A stretch of 64,000 bases of DNA from Pseudomonas asuensis (GTDB lineage: Bacteria; Pseudomonadota; Gammaproteobacteria; Pseudomonadales; Pseudomonadaceae). The notes beneath the pieces are model-generated. The model searched no databases and had not been told where the DNA came from. It saw nothing but the letters and a program-made list of their open reading frames with translations. Shown one piece after another: positions 55,868 to 64,000 of this stretch. Position numbers and translations under genes: made by a program. The first letter of the stretch is position 1. The number at the start of each line of letters is the position of its first letter. The stretch lies in contig NZ_BMNW01000010.1 in assembly GCF_014646755.1 (NCBI RefSeq), forward strand, positions 1 through 64,000, written 5' to 3'.

Positions 55868-56433
55868 TACCACATAATAGCAATTTCCACTTAATTGAAG
55901 CACTTAATGGTTGCTGTTATAGTCCCGGAAGCCAATAACCCTGGCATGACACAGAGCTTGCAAACCCGCTCCCTGTCATAAACATGTTCAGTGGACGTCA
56001 GGCCGTCCTTCGAGTGGTTCGTATGGCTAAGAGCAGTACACGTGCCGCTTAAAACAAAAGCCTTATAAAAACACCGTGCCCACTGTTGAAGGTGAGCACA
56101 AAAAATAACCGCTCCGGATTCTGCGAGCGGCACCAGGATTCCTGAAGGATACGTGAAGGGTGGAGATGTACCGCTGTTGAACTGTGTAGCCGGTAATGCC
56201 TGGCTTAGACGCTTATTCGTCCGCTTTCGATAGTTTATTCCTCCTCCTGACTGTTTGACGTTGCTGCTGTTACGACAGCAAGCAGGAGACGTAGTCGCGG
56301 CTCGGCATACAACCGAGTACTGCTGGACACAAAGACGGATGGCTCCGTTTTTGATACGACCCCAAGCACCGACCCTCGGCGAGTCGTGTGTGCCGAACGC
56401 CGTTTCCGGTAGCCCGGAAACCGACGGTATTAC
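55868..56433 (+). other. rluC/rne divergent promoter region and long rne leader
   Basis: A 566-base non-coding stretch. The rne side carries several possible RNA structures: CCGCTC-N10-GAGCGG (56110-56131), TGCTGCTGT-TACG-ACAGCAAGCA with one bulge (56262-56284), and GTTTCCGG-TAGC-CCGGAAAC (56402-56421). The pyrimidine-rich segment TTTATTCCTCCTCCTG (56234 onward) could be an RNase E-sensitive single-stranded site. A long structured leader through which RNase E controls its own mRNA is known in enterobacteria; the same role here is inference. Confidence 0.6.
56402..56421 (+). promoter_or_regulatory. Hairpin directly before the rne start codon
   Basis: GTTTCCGG-TAGC-CCGGAAAC, exact 8-bp stem ending 12 bases before the ATG, with outer CCG/CGG pairs possible. 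The ribosome-binding region is therefore next to, or partly inside, a stable stem, which suits control of translation. Confidence 0.55.
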
Positions 56434-59400
56434 ATGAAAAGAATGCTCATCAATGCCACGCAGCCTGAAGAGCTACGTGTTGCGTTAGTAGATGGCCAAA
56501 AACTATTTGATCTGGATATCGAGTCAGGGGCTCGTGAACAGAAAAAGGCTAATATTTATAAGGGCCGCATTACTCGCATCGAGCCCAGCCTTGAAGCAGC
56601 CTTTGTCGACTTCGGCTCAGAGCGTCATGGCTTTCTCCCCCTCAAAGAAATCTCTCGCGAATATTTCAAGAAAGCGCCAGAAGGCCGCATCAACATCAAG
56701 GAAGTCCTGTCCGAAGGCCAAGAAGTCATTGTTCAGGTTGAAAAGGAAGAGCGTGGCAACAAGGGCGCTGCGCTAACAACCTTTATCAGCTTGGCTGGCC
56801 GCTATCTGGTTCTGATGCCAAACAACCCACGAGCAGGCGGCATCTCTCGCCGGATTGAGGGCGAAGAACGTAACGAATTGCGCGAAGCCTTGAACGGACT
56901 GGATGCACCCGCCGACATGGGACTGATTGTTCGTACGGCAGGCCTTGGCCGTAGCACTGAAGAGCTGCAATGGGACCTCGATTACCTGCTTCAGCTCTGG
57001 TCTGCTATCAAGGAAGCCTCTATTGAGCGTAGCGCGCCGTTCCTGATATATCAGGAAAGCAACGTCATCATTCGAGCCATTCGTGATTACCTGCGCCAGG
57101 ATATCGGCGAAGTTCTTATCGATAGCGTAGAAGCGCAGGAAGAAGCGTTGAGCTTCATCCGCCAGGTCATGCCTCAGTACCAGAGCAAGATCAAGCTCTA
57201 CCAGGACAGCGTGCCTCTATTTAATCGCTTCCAGATCGAAAGCCAGATCGAAACAGCATTCCAGCGGGAAGTAAAATTGCCGTCTGGCGGCTCGATTGTA
57301 ATCGACCCCACCGAAGCTCTAGTTTCGATCGATATCAACTCTGCGCGCGCCACTAAAGGCGGTGACATCGAAGAAACAGCGCTGCAGACAAACCTTGAGG
57401 CGGCTGAAGAGATTGCCCGCCAATTACGTTTGCGGGATATCGGTGGCCTGATCGTTATCGACTTTATCGATATGACGCCGGTGAAAAACCAACGCGCCGT
57501 AGAAGACCGCATGCGCGAAGCACTCGAAGCCGACCGTGCTCGCGTACAGATTGGCCGTATTTCTCGATTCGGTCTTTTGGAAATGTCTCGTCAGCGCCTA
57601 CGCCCCTCTCTACGAGAGACCAGTGGGATTGTTTGCCCACGCTGTAACGGTCAAGGCATTATCCGAGACGTCGAATCCCTATCGCTTGCTATCTTGCGCC
57701 TGATTGAAGAAGAAGCTCTTAAAGATCGGACGGCGGAAGTCCGCGCACGTGTACCGCTGCAAGTTGCTTCTTTCCTATTAAATGAGAAGCGCAACAGCAT
57801 TACCAAGATTGAATTACGCACCCGGGTTCGCATCATCATTCTTCCAGATGATCATATTGAAACCCCTCACTTTGAAGTCATACGCCTGCGTGATGACAAT
57901 CCGGATCTGTTGAATGTGCAGTCCAGCTATGAAATGACTCATAGCGAAGCCGAAGAGATTCAGCCTGCAAGCGCTACTCGAACCCTTGTACGTCAGGAAG
58001 CCGCTGTGAAAGTTGCACCTGAACGAACGCCAGTGCCGCAAGTTGAAGCACCTGCCAAACCCGCACACCAGCCTGAACCCAGCCTGTTCAAGGGATTGGT
58101 AAGATCACTGGTCAGTCTGTTTGCTGGCAAGTCAGAAGAGCCCGTTGTCGCCGCTGAAACGAGCAAGTCGAACGGCGAACCACGTCGCACCGATGAGCGC
58201 CGTAATGGCCGCCAGCAAAATCGCCGCCGCGATAACCGTCGTGACGAAGAACGCAAACCACGTGAAGAGCGTCAGCCCCAGGCTCGCGACAACCGCGAAG
58301 AGCGTCCCACTCGCGAGGAACGTCAGCCACGTGCGGAGCGCCCTGCTCGCGAAGAGCGCCAGCCGGTACGAGAAGAGCGCCCAAGCCGGGAAGAGCGTAC
58401 GCCGCGCGAAGAACGCCAGCCACGAGCTGAACGCCCCGCTCGTGAGGAGCGCCCTGCTCGCGAGGAGCGACAGCCACGTGAAGAGCGCCAGGCTCGTGAA
58501 GAACGTCCCGCCCGTGAGGAACGTGCAAACAAGGACGAGCGCCCTGCTCGCGAAGAGCAGCCCAACCGCAGCGATCGGCCTTCTCGCGCAGAGCGTCGTC
58601 AGGCCCGCGAGGAAGCCGAAACACGTCAGGATGCAACAGTCGAAGCTGAGCAACTAAACGATGACGAGCTAAATGATCAAAATGATGATCAAGATAACGA
58701 CGAGCGTCCACGCCGCCGCTCCCGTGGTCAGCGCCGTCGTAGCAATCGACGCGAGCGTCAGCGCGATACTCATGGCGAGGCAAACGACAGCGACTCCGCT
58801 GCTCTGACCGAGGAATCAAATACTGACTCCCTAGCCAGCGCCACTGTAATTGCCGAGGTAGTTAATGCCCACGCGACTGAAGCTACAACGGTAGTTGAAA
58901 GAAAAGAGCCAAAACCGGTGTATCAGGAGGAAACAGAGGTAGTTAACCAAAGCGCTCCCACTACTCCTGCAGAGGAACAGCCTGTTATTGAAATGGTTAA
59001 ACACGAGACCTCTTTGGAGACTCAACAAACCGTGGCGGTAATAGAGCAAAATACTCCCCAAACAGAACCGGTTAAAGCAGTTGTTGAAACAGCGCCTATA
59101 CAGGAAGAGAAATTTGTAGCTCCAGTGGCCACTCCTTCTGAAGCGGAGCGGGTTACTCAAGAGAGCGAACGTACACCTGAAGCTGAAGAGCAGCCTAAGT
59201 TAACGCCGCCTTCTACTGGTCGCGCTCCTAACGATCCCCGTGAGCGCCGTCGCCGTCAGCGTGAAGCCGAGCGCTTGGCACGTGAACAGGAAGAAGCTGC
59301 AGCTGCGCAGGCTGCAACCAGTTCGTTCCCTGTAGCTAGCCTTTCTGCAGAGGTTACTGCGGTTGAGGAGCATACCTCTCCAATAATGGCCGCTGACTCA

Positions 59401-59712
59401 GAGCCTGTGGTTGAGGCTGCCCCAGCCACTGTCACAGATCAGGAGGTTTCGCAGACTCTGCGTGATGAGCAACTGCTGGATAGGCCTTTGGAAAAAAGCC
59501 AACCTGCGCCAACCGGTGAAATCGTAACGCCAAGCACTGAAAGCCTGAATCAGCTGCCGACGCAGATGGTTGAGCCTGCAGAAATCCCAGCGGACCCTGC
59601 TCGTTCAACGTCCGCCCCGGAGCAGCAACAGCCTCACCTGGAAACGATACAGGAGCCAAAAAAGTCATCTGAAGATGACGAGGACAAGCAGGTGCCTAAA
59701 CCGCAGCCTTAA
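56434..59712 (+). CDS. rne: Ribonuclease E
   Basis: A 1092-residue endoribonuclease and degradosome scaffold. The N-terminal catalytic half (1-510) has the S1 domain, the 5'-sensor region, the DNase-I-like active-site Asp residues in [11 protein letters not shown] and IVIDFIDMT, and the Zn-link CPRCNGQG. The C-terminal half is disordered: an amphipathic segment near 545 ([16 protein letters not shown], probable membrane anchor), a long RE-rich repeat region (about 585-735), an Arg-rich RNA-binding block ([18 protein letters not shown]), acidic/Pro-rich linker, and NDPR at 933-936 in front of [14 protein letters not shown]. In P. aeruginosa REER repeats, an Arg-rich motif and an NDPR motif are reported as partner-binding short linear motifs. 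Confidence 0.97.
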   Translation: MKRMLINATQPEELRVALVDGQKLFDLDIESGAREQKKANIYKGRITRIEPSLEAAFVDFGSERHGFLPLKEISREYFKKAPEGRINIKEVLSEGQEVIVQVEKEERGNKGAALTTFISLAGRYLVLMPNNPRAGGISRRIEGEERNELREALNGLDAPADMGLIVRTAGLGRSTEELQWDLDYLLQLWSAIKEASIERSAPFLIYQESNVIIRAIRDYLRQDIGEVLIDSVEAQEEALSFIRQVMPQYQSKIKLYQDSVPLFNRFQIESQIETAFQREVKLPSGGSIVIDPTEALVSIDINSARATKGGDIEETALQTNLEAAEEIARQLRLRDIGGLIVIDFIDMTPVKNQRAVEDRMREALEADRARVQIGRISRFGLLEMSRQRLRPSLRETSGIVCPRCNGQGIIRDVESLSLAILRLIEEEALKDRTAEVRARVPLQVASFLLNEKRNSITKIELRTRVRIIILPDDHIETPHFEVIRLRDDNPDLLNVQSSYEMTHSEAEEIQPASATRTLVRQEAAVKVAPERTPVPQVEAPAKPAHQPEPSLFKGLVRSLVSLFAGKSEEPVVAAETSKSNGEPRRTDERRNGRQQNRRRDNRRDEERKPREERQPQARDNREERPTREERQPRAERPAREERQPVREERPSREERTPREERQPRAERPAREERPAREERQPREERQAREERPAREERANKDERPAREEQPNRSDRPSRAERRQAREEAETRQDATVEAEQLNDDELNDQNDDQDNDERPRRRSRGQRRRSNRRERQRDTHGEANDSDSAALTEESNTDSLASATVIAEVVNAHATEATTVVERKEPKPVYQEETEVVNQSAPTTPAEEQPVIEMVKHETSLETQQTVAVIEQNTPQTEPVKAVVETAPIQEEKFVAPVATPSEAERVTQESERTPEAEEQPKLTPPSTGRAPNDPRERRRRQREAERLAREQEEAAAAQAATSSFPVASLSAEVTAVEEHTSPIMAADSEPVVEAAPATVTDQEVSQTLRDEQLLDRPLEKSQPAPTGEIVTPSTESLNQLPTQMVEPAEIPADPARSTSAPEQQQPHLETIQEPKKSSEDDEDKQVPKPQP
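58250..58620 (+). repeat. Degenerate tandem repeat in rne (R-E-E-R units)
   Basis: A roughly 370-base stretch in which units coding for variations of [12 protein letters not shown] and QPRAER follow one another with imperfect periodicity (units of 18-24 bases). It accounts for the long but meaningless frames in other phases of this interval. Copy number is likely to vary between strains. Confidence 0.75.
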
Positions 59713-59724
59713 GCCTCACTAAAT

Positions 59725-59752
59725 AAAAAGGGATGCATATGCATCCCTTTTT
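59725..59752 (+). terminator. Terminator of rne
   Basis: A perfect palindrome with core GGGATGCATATGCATCCC, preceded by A5 and followed by T5, between the convergent rne and murB genes; works in both directions. Confidence 0.92.
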
Positions 59753-59767
59753 ATTGCGCTGCGATAA

Positions 59768-60793
59768 TCAACTGAGCGTTCCCGGCTCCATTTCCAACAG
59801 GATGCAAAACCGGCTTTCTATGTCAGCACGAATTTTCTGTGCCAGATTGACAATATCCTTACCAGATGCAGCGCCATGGTTAACCAGGACAAGCGCCTGC
59901 TGTGCATGCACTCCGGCATCTCCTTCACGAAAGCCTTTCCAACCTGCCTTGTCGATTAACCAACCAGCCGCAAGCTTCACTTGCTCGCTCGTTACAGGGT
60001 AAACAACCAAGTCGCTATAACGCTCTCTGAGCTTTGCGGCTAGCTCATTTGAAACCACAGGATTTTTAAAGAAGCTTCCTGCATTACCCAGCACCGCAGG
60101 GTCAGGTAGTTTTTCCTGCCGAATGCTTATAACAGCCTGACTTACTGCTCGCGGAGAAGGCTCATTAATCCCCTGCTCTGCTAGGCGCTTTCGGATAGGG
60201 CCGTAATCTAGGCGCAAAACCCCATGCCTGCTTAGATTGAATCGAACCCGAAGTATGATCCAGCGACCCGACTCTTGCTTGAACCGGCTTTCTCGATAAC
60301 CGAAACAGCACTCTTCAAGGGTAAACTCATGGCATTGACCTGTCGTCCGATCCAGCGCTGTCAAGCTATTGAAGACATCCTTTAGCTCAACGCCATAAGC
60401 ACCAATGTTCTGCATAGGGGAAGCGCCAACAGTCCCCGGTATAAGGCTCAAATTTTCTAACCCGCTCAGCCCCATATCCAATGAAGCTTCGACCAAGCCA
60501 TGCCATGACTCGCCCGCCTCCGCCTCGACAACAGCATCTCCTTCTGCGCTCTCTTGCAGAAGACGAACACCCTGGCTACGCATATGCAGCACTAAGGCTC
60601 GGATATCCTCTGTCAACACGAGATTGCTGCCACCGCCAAGGATGTACAGCGGAACGCCTTGCTTGTCAGCAAACTTTATAGCCTCATGAACGTCATCGTC
60701 AGTGTGCGCTTCAGCGTAAAAGCGCGCCCGCACATTGAAACCAAACGTATTAAAAGGCTTGAGACAAACCCACTCACGCACTACCAGACTCAA
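59768..60793 (-). CDS. murB: UDP-N-acetylenolpyruvoylglucosamine reductase
   Basis: A 341-residue type I MurB that reduces UDP-GlcNAc-enolpyruvate to UDP-MurNAc. FAD site LYILGGGSNLVLTED, IPGTVGASPMQNIGAYGVEL, the catalytic Ser in GNAGSFFKNPVV and Glu near the C-terminus. The ATG overlaps the end of the upstream phosphatase gene by 20 bases, and the N-terminus (MSLVVREWVCLKPFNTFG) agrees with the Pseudomonas form. Confidence 0.95.
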   Translation of the reverse strand: MSLVVREWVCLKPFNTFGFNVRARFYAEAHTDDDVHEAIKFADKQGVPLYILGGGSNLVLTEDIRALVLHMRSQGVRLLQESAEGDAVVEAEAGESWHGLVEASLDMGLSGLENLSLIPGTVGASPMQNIGAYGVELKDVFNSLTALDRTTGQCHEFTLEECCFGYRESRFKQESGRWIILRVRFNLSRHGVLRLDYGPIRKRLAEQGINEPSPRAVSQAVISIRQEKLPDPAVLGNAGSFFKNPVVSNELAAKLRERYSDLVVYPVTSEQVKLAAGWLIDKAGWKGFREGDAGVHAQQALVLVNHGAASGKDIVNLAQKIRADIESRFCILLEMEPGTLS

Positions 60794-61253
60794 GCCGCCT
60801 CCTTACTTCATGCACAAGCTCGTCGCATGCCTTTTCAAGCAAATCGATAACATGTGTAAAACCCGCATCCCCACCGAAATAGGGATCCGGCACCTCACTC
60901 ACTTGAGAACCATAACGCTGAAGCAAAAGATCTACTTGGGCTGTAGAGTTAGAAGGGCGAAGCTCGGACAGGAAAACTATATTTTCATGGTCCATCGCCA
61001 GAATCAGATCAAACGAATAGAAATCCTCAGGCGTGACTTGTCGCGCGCGTAAACCTGACAGGTCATATCCCCGCCTTGCCCCTTCGCGGACAGAACGTGG
61101 ATCAGGCGGCTTGCCTACGTGCCAATCGCCTGTTCCTGCCGAGTCGACAAAGACTTTCTCCAGCAGACCCGCCTTGGCGAGCTTATCGCGAAAAATAGCT
61201 TCGGCTGTAGGCGAACGACAGATGTTTCCCATGCAGACAAACAGGATACGCAC
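60774..61253 (-). CDS. Low-molecular-weight protein-tyrosine phosphatase
   Basis: A 159-residue phosphatase with the CX5R(S/T) loop in FVCMGNICRSPTAEAIF and the general-acid Asp in VPDPYFGG. Bacterial members can act on tyrosine kinases of polysaccharide synthesis or on other phosphoproteins; target unknown here. It overlaps kdsB by one base and murB by 20 bases, in the conserved kdsB-ptp-murB order of Pseudomonas. Confidence 0.93.
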   Translation of the reverse strand: MRILFVCMGNICRSPTAEAIFRDKLAKAGLLEKVFVDSAGTGDWHVGKPPDPRSVREGARRGYDLSGLRARQVTPEDFYSFDLILAMDHENIVFLSELRPSNSTAQVDLLLQRYGSQVSEVPDPYFGGDAGFTHVIDLLEKACDELVHEVRRRLESGSA

Positions 61254-62020
61254 TACTCGCCTCCTAGTATTCGGCGAACCCGCTCCAGATCTTCAAAGGT
61301 GTCTACTCCAGCCGCTGGTGCCTCAATAGCGTCCGCTACATGAATCCGCACACCATGCCAAAGCGCACGCAATTGCTCCAGGGCTTCCGTATTCTCAAGC
61401 CAGCACGCGCCCCACTGTACAAAGTCTCGCAGGAACGCCACTCGATAGGCATAGATGCCAATATGACGTCGGTACGGAACGTTTGGAGGCATAGCATCAC
61501 GGCTTGTCGCAAAGGCATCACGCGCCCAAGGCATGGGCGCTCGACTAAACGACAAGGCCAGTCCGTTCTGATCACTTACAACCTTGACGACGTTCGGGTT
61601 AAATAACGTAGCAATATCGTGAATAGGCTCAGCCAGCGTAGCAATCCCCGCCTCAGGGTGAGCAGCAAGGTTTTGAGCAACCTGATTGATAATGGACGGT
61701 GGAACAAGTGGCTCGTCCCCCTGAACATTCACAATAATGGCATCGTCTGGCAACCCGATCAGCTCTACGACTTCTGCAAGCCTGTCGGTTCCCGAGGCAT
61801 GATCGATACGCGTCAGCAGCGCATGTGCACCGAAACGCTCGCAGGCCGTCATGATATCCGCATGGTCCGTAGCGACTACTACCTGAGTGGCGCTACTTTT
61901 ACTCGCCTGCTCCCAGACGTGCTGAATCATGGGCTTGCCCGCAATATCCTGCAGAGGCTTGCCAGGCAAACGGCTGGAGGCAAAACGAGCAGGAATGACT
62001 ACGGTATACGAAGCGCTCAT
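61253..62020 (-). CDS. kdsB: CMP-KDO synthetase (3-deoxy-manno-octulosonate cytidylyltransferase)
   Basis: A 255-residue nucleotidyltransferase that activates KDO for the lipopolysaccharide core. The start [19 protein letters not shown], the site [10 protein letters not shown] and [12 protein letters not shown] are diagnostic. Overlaps the Trm112 gene by four bases (ATGA) and the phosphatase by one base. Confidence 0.96.
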   Translation of the reverse strand: MSASYTVVIPARFASSRLPGKPLQDIAGKPMIQHVWEQASKSSATQVVVATDHADIMTACERFGAHALLTRIDHASGTDRLAEVVELIGLPDDAIIVNVQGDEPLVPPSIINQVAQNLAAHPEAGIATLAEPIHDIATLFNPNVVKVVSDQNGLALSFSRAPMPWARDAFATSRDAMPPNVPYRRHIGIYAYRVAFLRDFVQWGACWLENTEALEQLRALWHGVRIHVADAIEAPAAGVDTFEDLERVRRILGGE

Positions 62021-62202
62021 TTATCCAGACGCTCATCAACACTGAGTACGCGAGCCTCGCTTTCCAGCATGACCGGAATGCCATCCCGGATCGGATACGC
62101 AAGCCCCGCGGCCTTGCTAATCAACTCGCTCTTGTCTTCACTTAGCTTGAGTGGGCTCTTGGTAAGAGGACAGGCCAGGATGTCGAGAAGCTTAAGATCC
62201 AT
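62017..62202 (-). CDS. Trm112 family protein (YcaR-like)
   Basis: A 61-residue protein starting [20 protein letters not shown], with the fold-typical [16 protein letters not shown]. The single N-terminal Cys of the ACP motif remains where other members have a zinc pair. The ATG at 62202 has AAGGA in front; the frame further upstream is not used. It lies between lpxK and kdsB as in E. coli (ycaR). Function unclear; Trm112 partners of methyltransferases are known in eukaryotes and archaea. Confidence 0.92.
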   Translation of the reverse strand: MDLKLLDILACPLTKSPLKLSEDKSELISKAAGLAYPIRDGIPVMLESEARVLSVDERLDK

Positions 62203-62227
62203 AAGGAATCCTTGTTGGGTAATTAAG

Positions 62228-63226
62228 TTATTGAGCCTGTAACGTGTCCAGCCGTCCATCCAGCCAGGAAATAAAGGCGGTCGAAGGCTGAGCATCTACG
62301 GCAAGATACCACCAATCAGGAGCTGCGAAAGCCTTGCATTTAACGGCATCCTTTTCAGTCATGATTAAAGGCAAAGCCGGCTGGAAACGTAGCCGCTCAG
62401 CGGTATAGACCGCATGGTCGGCAAAGGGATGGGTAATGGGTCGCCACTGTAACGATTCGAGCGTATTGAAGAAGCGATCAGGATTACCGATCCCAGCCAG
62501 CGCATGAACGTCCTGCCCAGGAGAGAAGTAGTTGAGGGGTCGGCGCTCACCTGTCATCAGGTTGATCAAGGCGGTCGGTCTTAGCTGAACTGAATAGCCA
62601 TCTTCCGTATCACTAACGCCTCCATTATAAAGAATGGCATCAACACTCAGCAGACGCTCAATAGGTTCTCTAAGGGGGCCTGCCGGGAGGCATCGCTTGT
62701 TACCAAAGCCCCTCGCCGCATCTACCATGACAAGCTCAAGATCACGCGCAAGCGCATAATGCTGTAAACCATCGTCACTCAGAATGAGATCTAACGATTC
62801 AGTTCGCAATAATTCCTGAACCGCAGCGGGACGATCAGGCGCAATGACAAGAGGCACTTGGGTCCGCTGAACGATAAGCAATGGCTCGTCACCTGCAACG
62901 GCAGGTAGCTGGTCCGGCTTTACCCGCCAAGGAAAGTGTGGCGGCTTCGCACCATAGCCCCGACTTACGACGCCGACTCGCAAGCCACGGCGACGACAGT
63001 GCTCGATCAGCCAGAGAATCATTGGTGTTTTGCCTGTGCCACCAACAGTCAGATTCCCTACAACAAGCACAGGGACAGGCGAAGTAAAAACGCCCTTATC
63101 GCTTTCCAGAAAACGTTTCCGTTTTCGACGAGCAATATGACAATACAGGGCTTCTAAGGGTTTTAAAGCGTTCAGGGCTGGGTGACCACGGTACCAAGCC
63201 CTGAGAAGCCGTGAGGAAATACTCAC
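62228..63226 (-). CDS. lpxK: Tetraacyldisaccharide 4'-kinase
   Basis: A 332-residue membrane-bound kinase that phosphorylates the lipid A disaccharide. P-loop [17 protein letters not shown], the catalytic Asp region [16 protein letters not shown] and [13 protein letters not shown]. It overlaps the exbD stop by four bases (ATGA) and is followed by the Trm112 gene after 25 bases. Confidence 0.95.
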   Translation of the reverse strand: MSISSRLLRAWYRGHPALNALKPLEALYCHIARRKRKRFLESDKGVFTSPVPVLVVGNLTVGGTGKTPMILWLIEHCRRRGLRVGVVSRGYGAKPPHFPWRVKPDQLPAVAGDEPLLIVQRTQVPLVIAPDRPAAVQELLRTESLDLILSDDGLQHYALARDLELVMVDAARGFGNKRCLPAGPLREPIERLLSVDAILYNGGVSDTEDGYSVQLRPTALINLMTGERRPLNYFSPGQDVHALAGIGNPDRFFNTLESLQWRPITHPFADHAVYTAERLRFQPALPLIMTEKDAVKCKAFAAPDWWYLAVDAQPSTAFISWLDGRLDTLQAQ

Positions 63227-63663
63227 TGTTTTTCTGCCTGAGCCCCAACTGTAGTGATGCGTATACGAGAAAAGCCCAGCTTTCCAGCCGCATCCATTGC
63301 TGTCACTACGGCCTGATGAGGCGTACGTCCATCAGCGGAAATAATCAGCGGCACCGTATTATCGCCGTTTGACTCACGCTGCAATGCAGTCATGAGCGAA
63401 GTCAGGTCGCTTTTGGCCAACGTCTGATCATTCAGCGAAATGACGCCCTCGGCTGAAATGCTGATCTCTAGATCCTTTGCAGCTGCTTCGGCAGGTTCTG
63501 CACTCTGCGCTTCTGGCAACTCAAGGTTCAACTGACTAGGCTTGTTGAACGTGGTGGTCACAACAAAGAACAACAGCAGAACAAACACAACATCGATCAG
63601 AGATGTCAAATTGACGGAGGCTTCATCTCTTGCAGCCCCGCCTGATTTACGACGGAACTTCAC
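63223..63663 (-). CDS. ExbD/TolR-type biopolymer transport protein
   Basis: A 146-residue protein with one TM helix ([18 protein letters not shown]) carrying the Asp at its start that forms the proton path, and a periplasmic domain. It works with the ExbB/TolQ-type protein upstream to use the proton motive force. The position before lpxK is the same as in other Pseudomonas, where this ExbBD pair is not next to tonB; its partner is uncertain. Overlaps neighbours by four bases on both sides. Confidence 0.93.
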   Translation of the reverse strand: MKFRRKSGGAARDEASVNLTSLIDVVFVLLLFFVVTTTFNKPSQLNLELPEAQSAEPAEAAAKDLEISISAEGVISLNDQTLAKSDLTSLMTALQRESNGDNTVPLIISADGRTPHQAVVTAMDAAGKLGFSRIRITTVGAQAEKQ

Positions 63664-64000
63664 GCTTTGGTACCTTCAGTGACGAAGTCTACTTCGCGAT
63701 CACCCTGAACAACCTCAACCAATTTGATGGACTCTTGCTCCATGGAGACAATCAGCTCATCAACGCGACGCAGCAGGAATCGATGGAAAAATACTGCGGG
63801 AATAGCCACGATCAGGCCCGCAGCAGTGGTTAGCAGCGCCTTGGAGATCCCTCCAGCCAACACCGGAGCATTAGCCAATCCGCTCTCCATAAAGGAGCTG
63901 AAGATTTCGATCATGCCGAATACAGTACCCAGCAGGCCCATCAACGGTGCCATAGCCGCAATGGTACCCAAGGTATTCAGATAGCGCTCCAGATCATGCA
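63660..64000 (-). CDS. ExbB/TolQ-type protein, C-terminal part (start outside window)
   Basis: The last 113 codons of a MotA/TolQ/ExbB-family membrane protein. HDLERYLNTLGTIAAMAPLM and GLLGTVFGMIEIF form one TM helix with its conserved cytoplasmic linker, and ISKALLTTAAGLIVAIPAVF is the last TM helix with the Thr residues of the proton path. The frame is open to the window edge, so the gene begins beyond 64000. It overlaps exbD by four bases. Confidence 0.92.
   Translation of the reverse strand, partial: HDLERYLNTLGTIAAMAPLMGLLGTVFGMIEIFSSFMESGLANAPVLAGGISKALLTTAAGLIVAIPAVFFHRFLLRRVDELIVSMEQESIKLVEVVQGDREVDFVTEGTKA

Noticed and set aside
58112-58819. Long frames on the minus strand and in another plus-strand frame over the rne repeat region
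   Set aside because: They arise from the repetitive R/E codons of the RNase E scaffold, have low-complexity translations and no ribosome sites.

Overview
The window looks like the chromosome of a Pseudomonas-lineage gammaproteobacterium. The strongest evidence is the 83-residue lipoprotein OprI, the gene orders oprI/L,D-transpeptidase/tesA and moxR/DUF58/tgpA/pyrF, and the long run etfAB, etf-QO, tatD-pilZ-holB-tmk-mltG-pabC-fabF-acpP-fabG-fabD-plsX-rpmF-yceD, maf, sppA, rluC, rne, murB, ptp, kdsB, lpxK, exbD, exbB. From memory these match two separate blocks of the P. aeruginosa chromosome (around PA2853-PA2876 and PA2951-PA2983). Judged by eye the GC content is in the mid-50s, lower than most Pseudomonas, so a sugar-using lineage of the P. 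luteola kind is possible but unproven. I saw no rRNA, tRNA, CRISPR array, insertion sequence or prophage.

Layout. 1-6.5 kb is a sugar-acid (L-arabinose or galactose type) oxidative catabolic cluster: the end of an IlvD/Edd dehydratase, a FadR-type GntR regulator, a 2-ketoglutarate semialdehyde dehydrogenase, an FAH-fold AraD1/GguC protein, a LysR regulator and a periplasmic aldose 1-epimerase. 6.5-10.2 kb holds cysB, a universal stress protein, a thioredoxin-like protein, DAHP synthase and a small acetyltransferase. 10.2-26.3 kb is an envelope block: oprI with its likely cross-linking L,D-transpeptidase, tesA, the YbbAP-like ABC pair, greB, mltF, tatD, a chemoreceptor, the tgpA cluster and pyrF. 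26.4-30.1 kb is an ethanolamine module (permease, eutB, eutC) with a good sigma-54 promoter; it sits between the two core blocks. 30.1-34.2 kb holds small and poorly characterised envelope genes, a MocR regulator and an OmpA/DUF4398 lipoprotein pair. 34.2-41 kb holds etfBA and the divergent ETF-quinone oxidoreductase (with a PsrA-like box), two DUF lipoprotein/cytosolic genes, moaA and a TetR regulator. 41.2-64 kb holds an aminotransferase-V gene, a strong candidate for the sRNA RgsA, the fatty-acid/cell-envelope operon, RNase E with a long leader, and the murB-ptp-kdsB-trm112-lpxK-exbD-exbB run, which leaves the window.

How it works together. Most of the second half serves envelope growth: acyl chains (fab, acpP, plsX), lipid A (kdsB, lpxK), peptidoglycan (murB, mltG, mltF), and lipoprotein anchoring (oprI plus L,D-transpeptidase). 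The ETF genes drain electrons from fatty acid oxidation to quinone, which fits a PsrA-type operator. The most notable regulatory signals are: an RgsA-like sRNA whose 3' single-stranded region can pair with the Shine-Dalgarno region of acpP six kilobases away; a consensus sigma-70 promoter placed so close to yceD that its mRNA should be leaderless; a perfect 10+1+10 palindrome between yceD and maf; the sigma-54 promoter of the ethanolamine genes; and a T-N11-A motif shared by three promoter regions of the sugar cluster.
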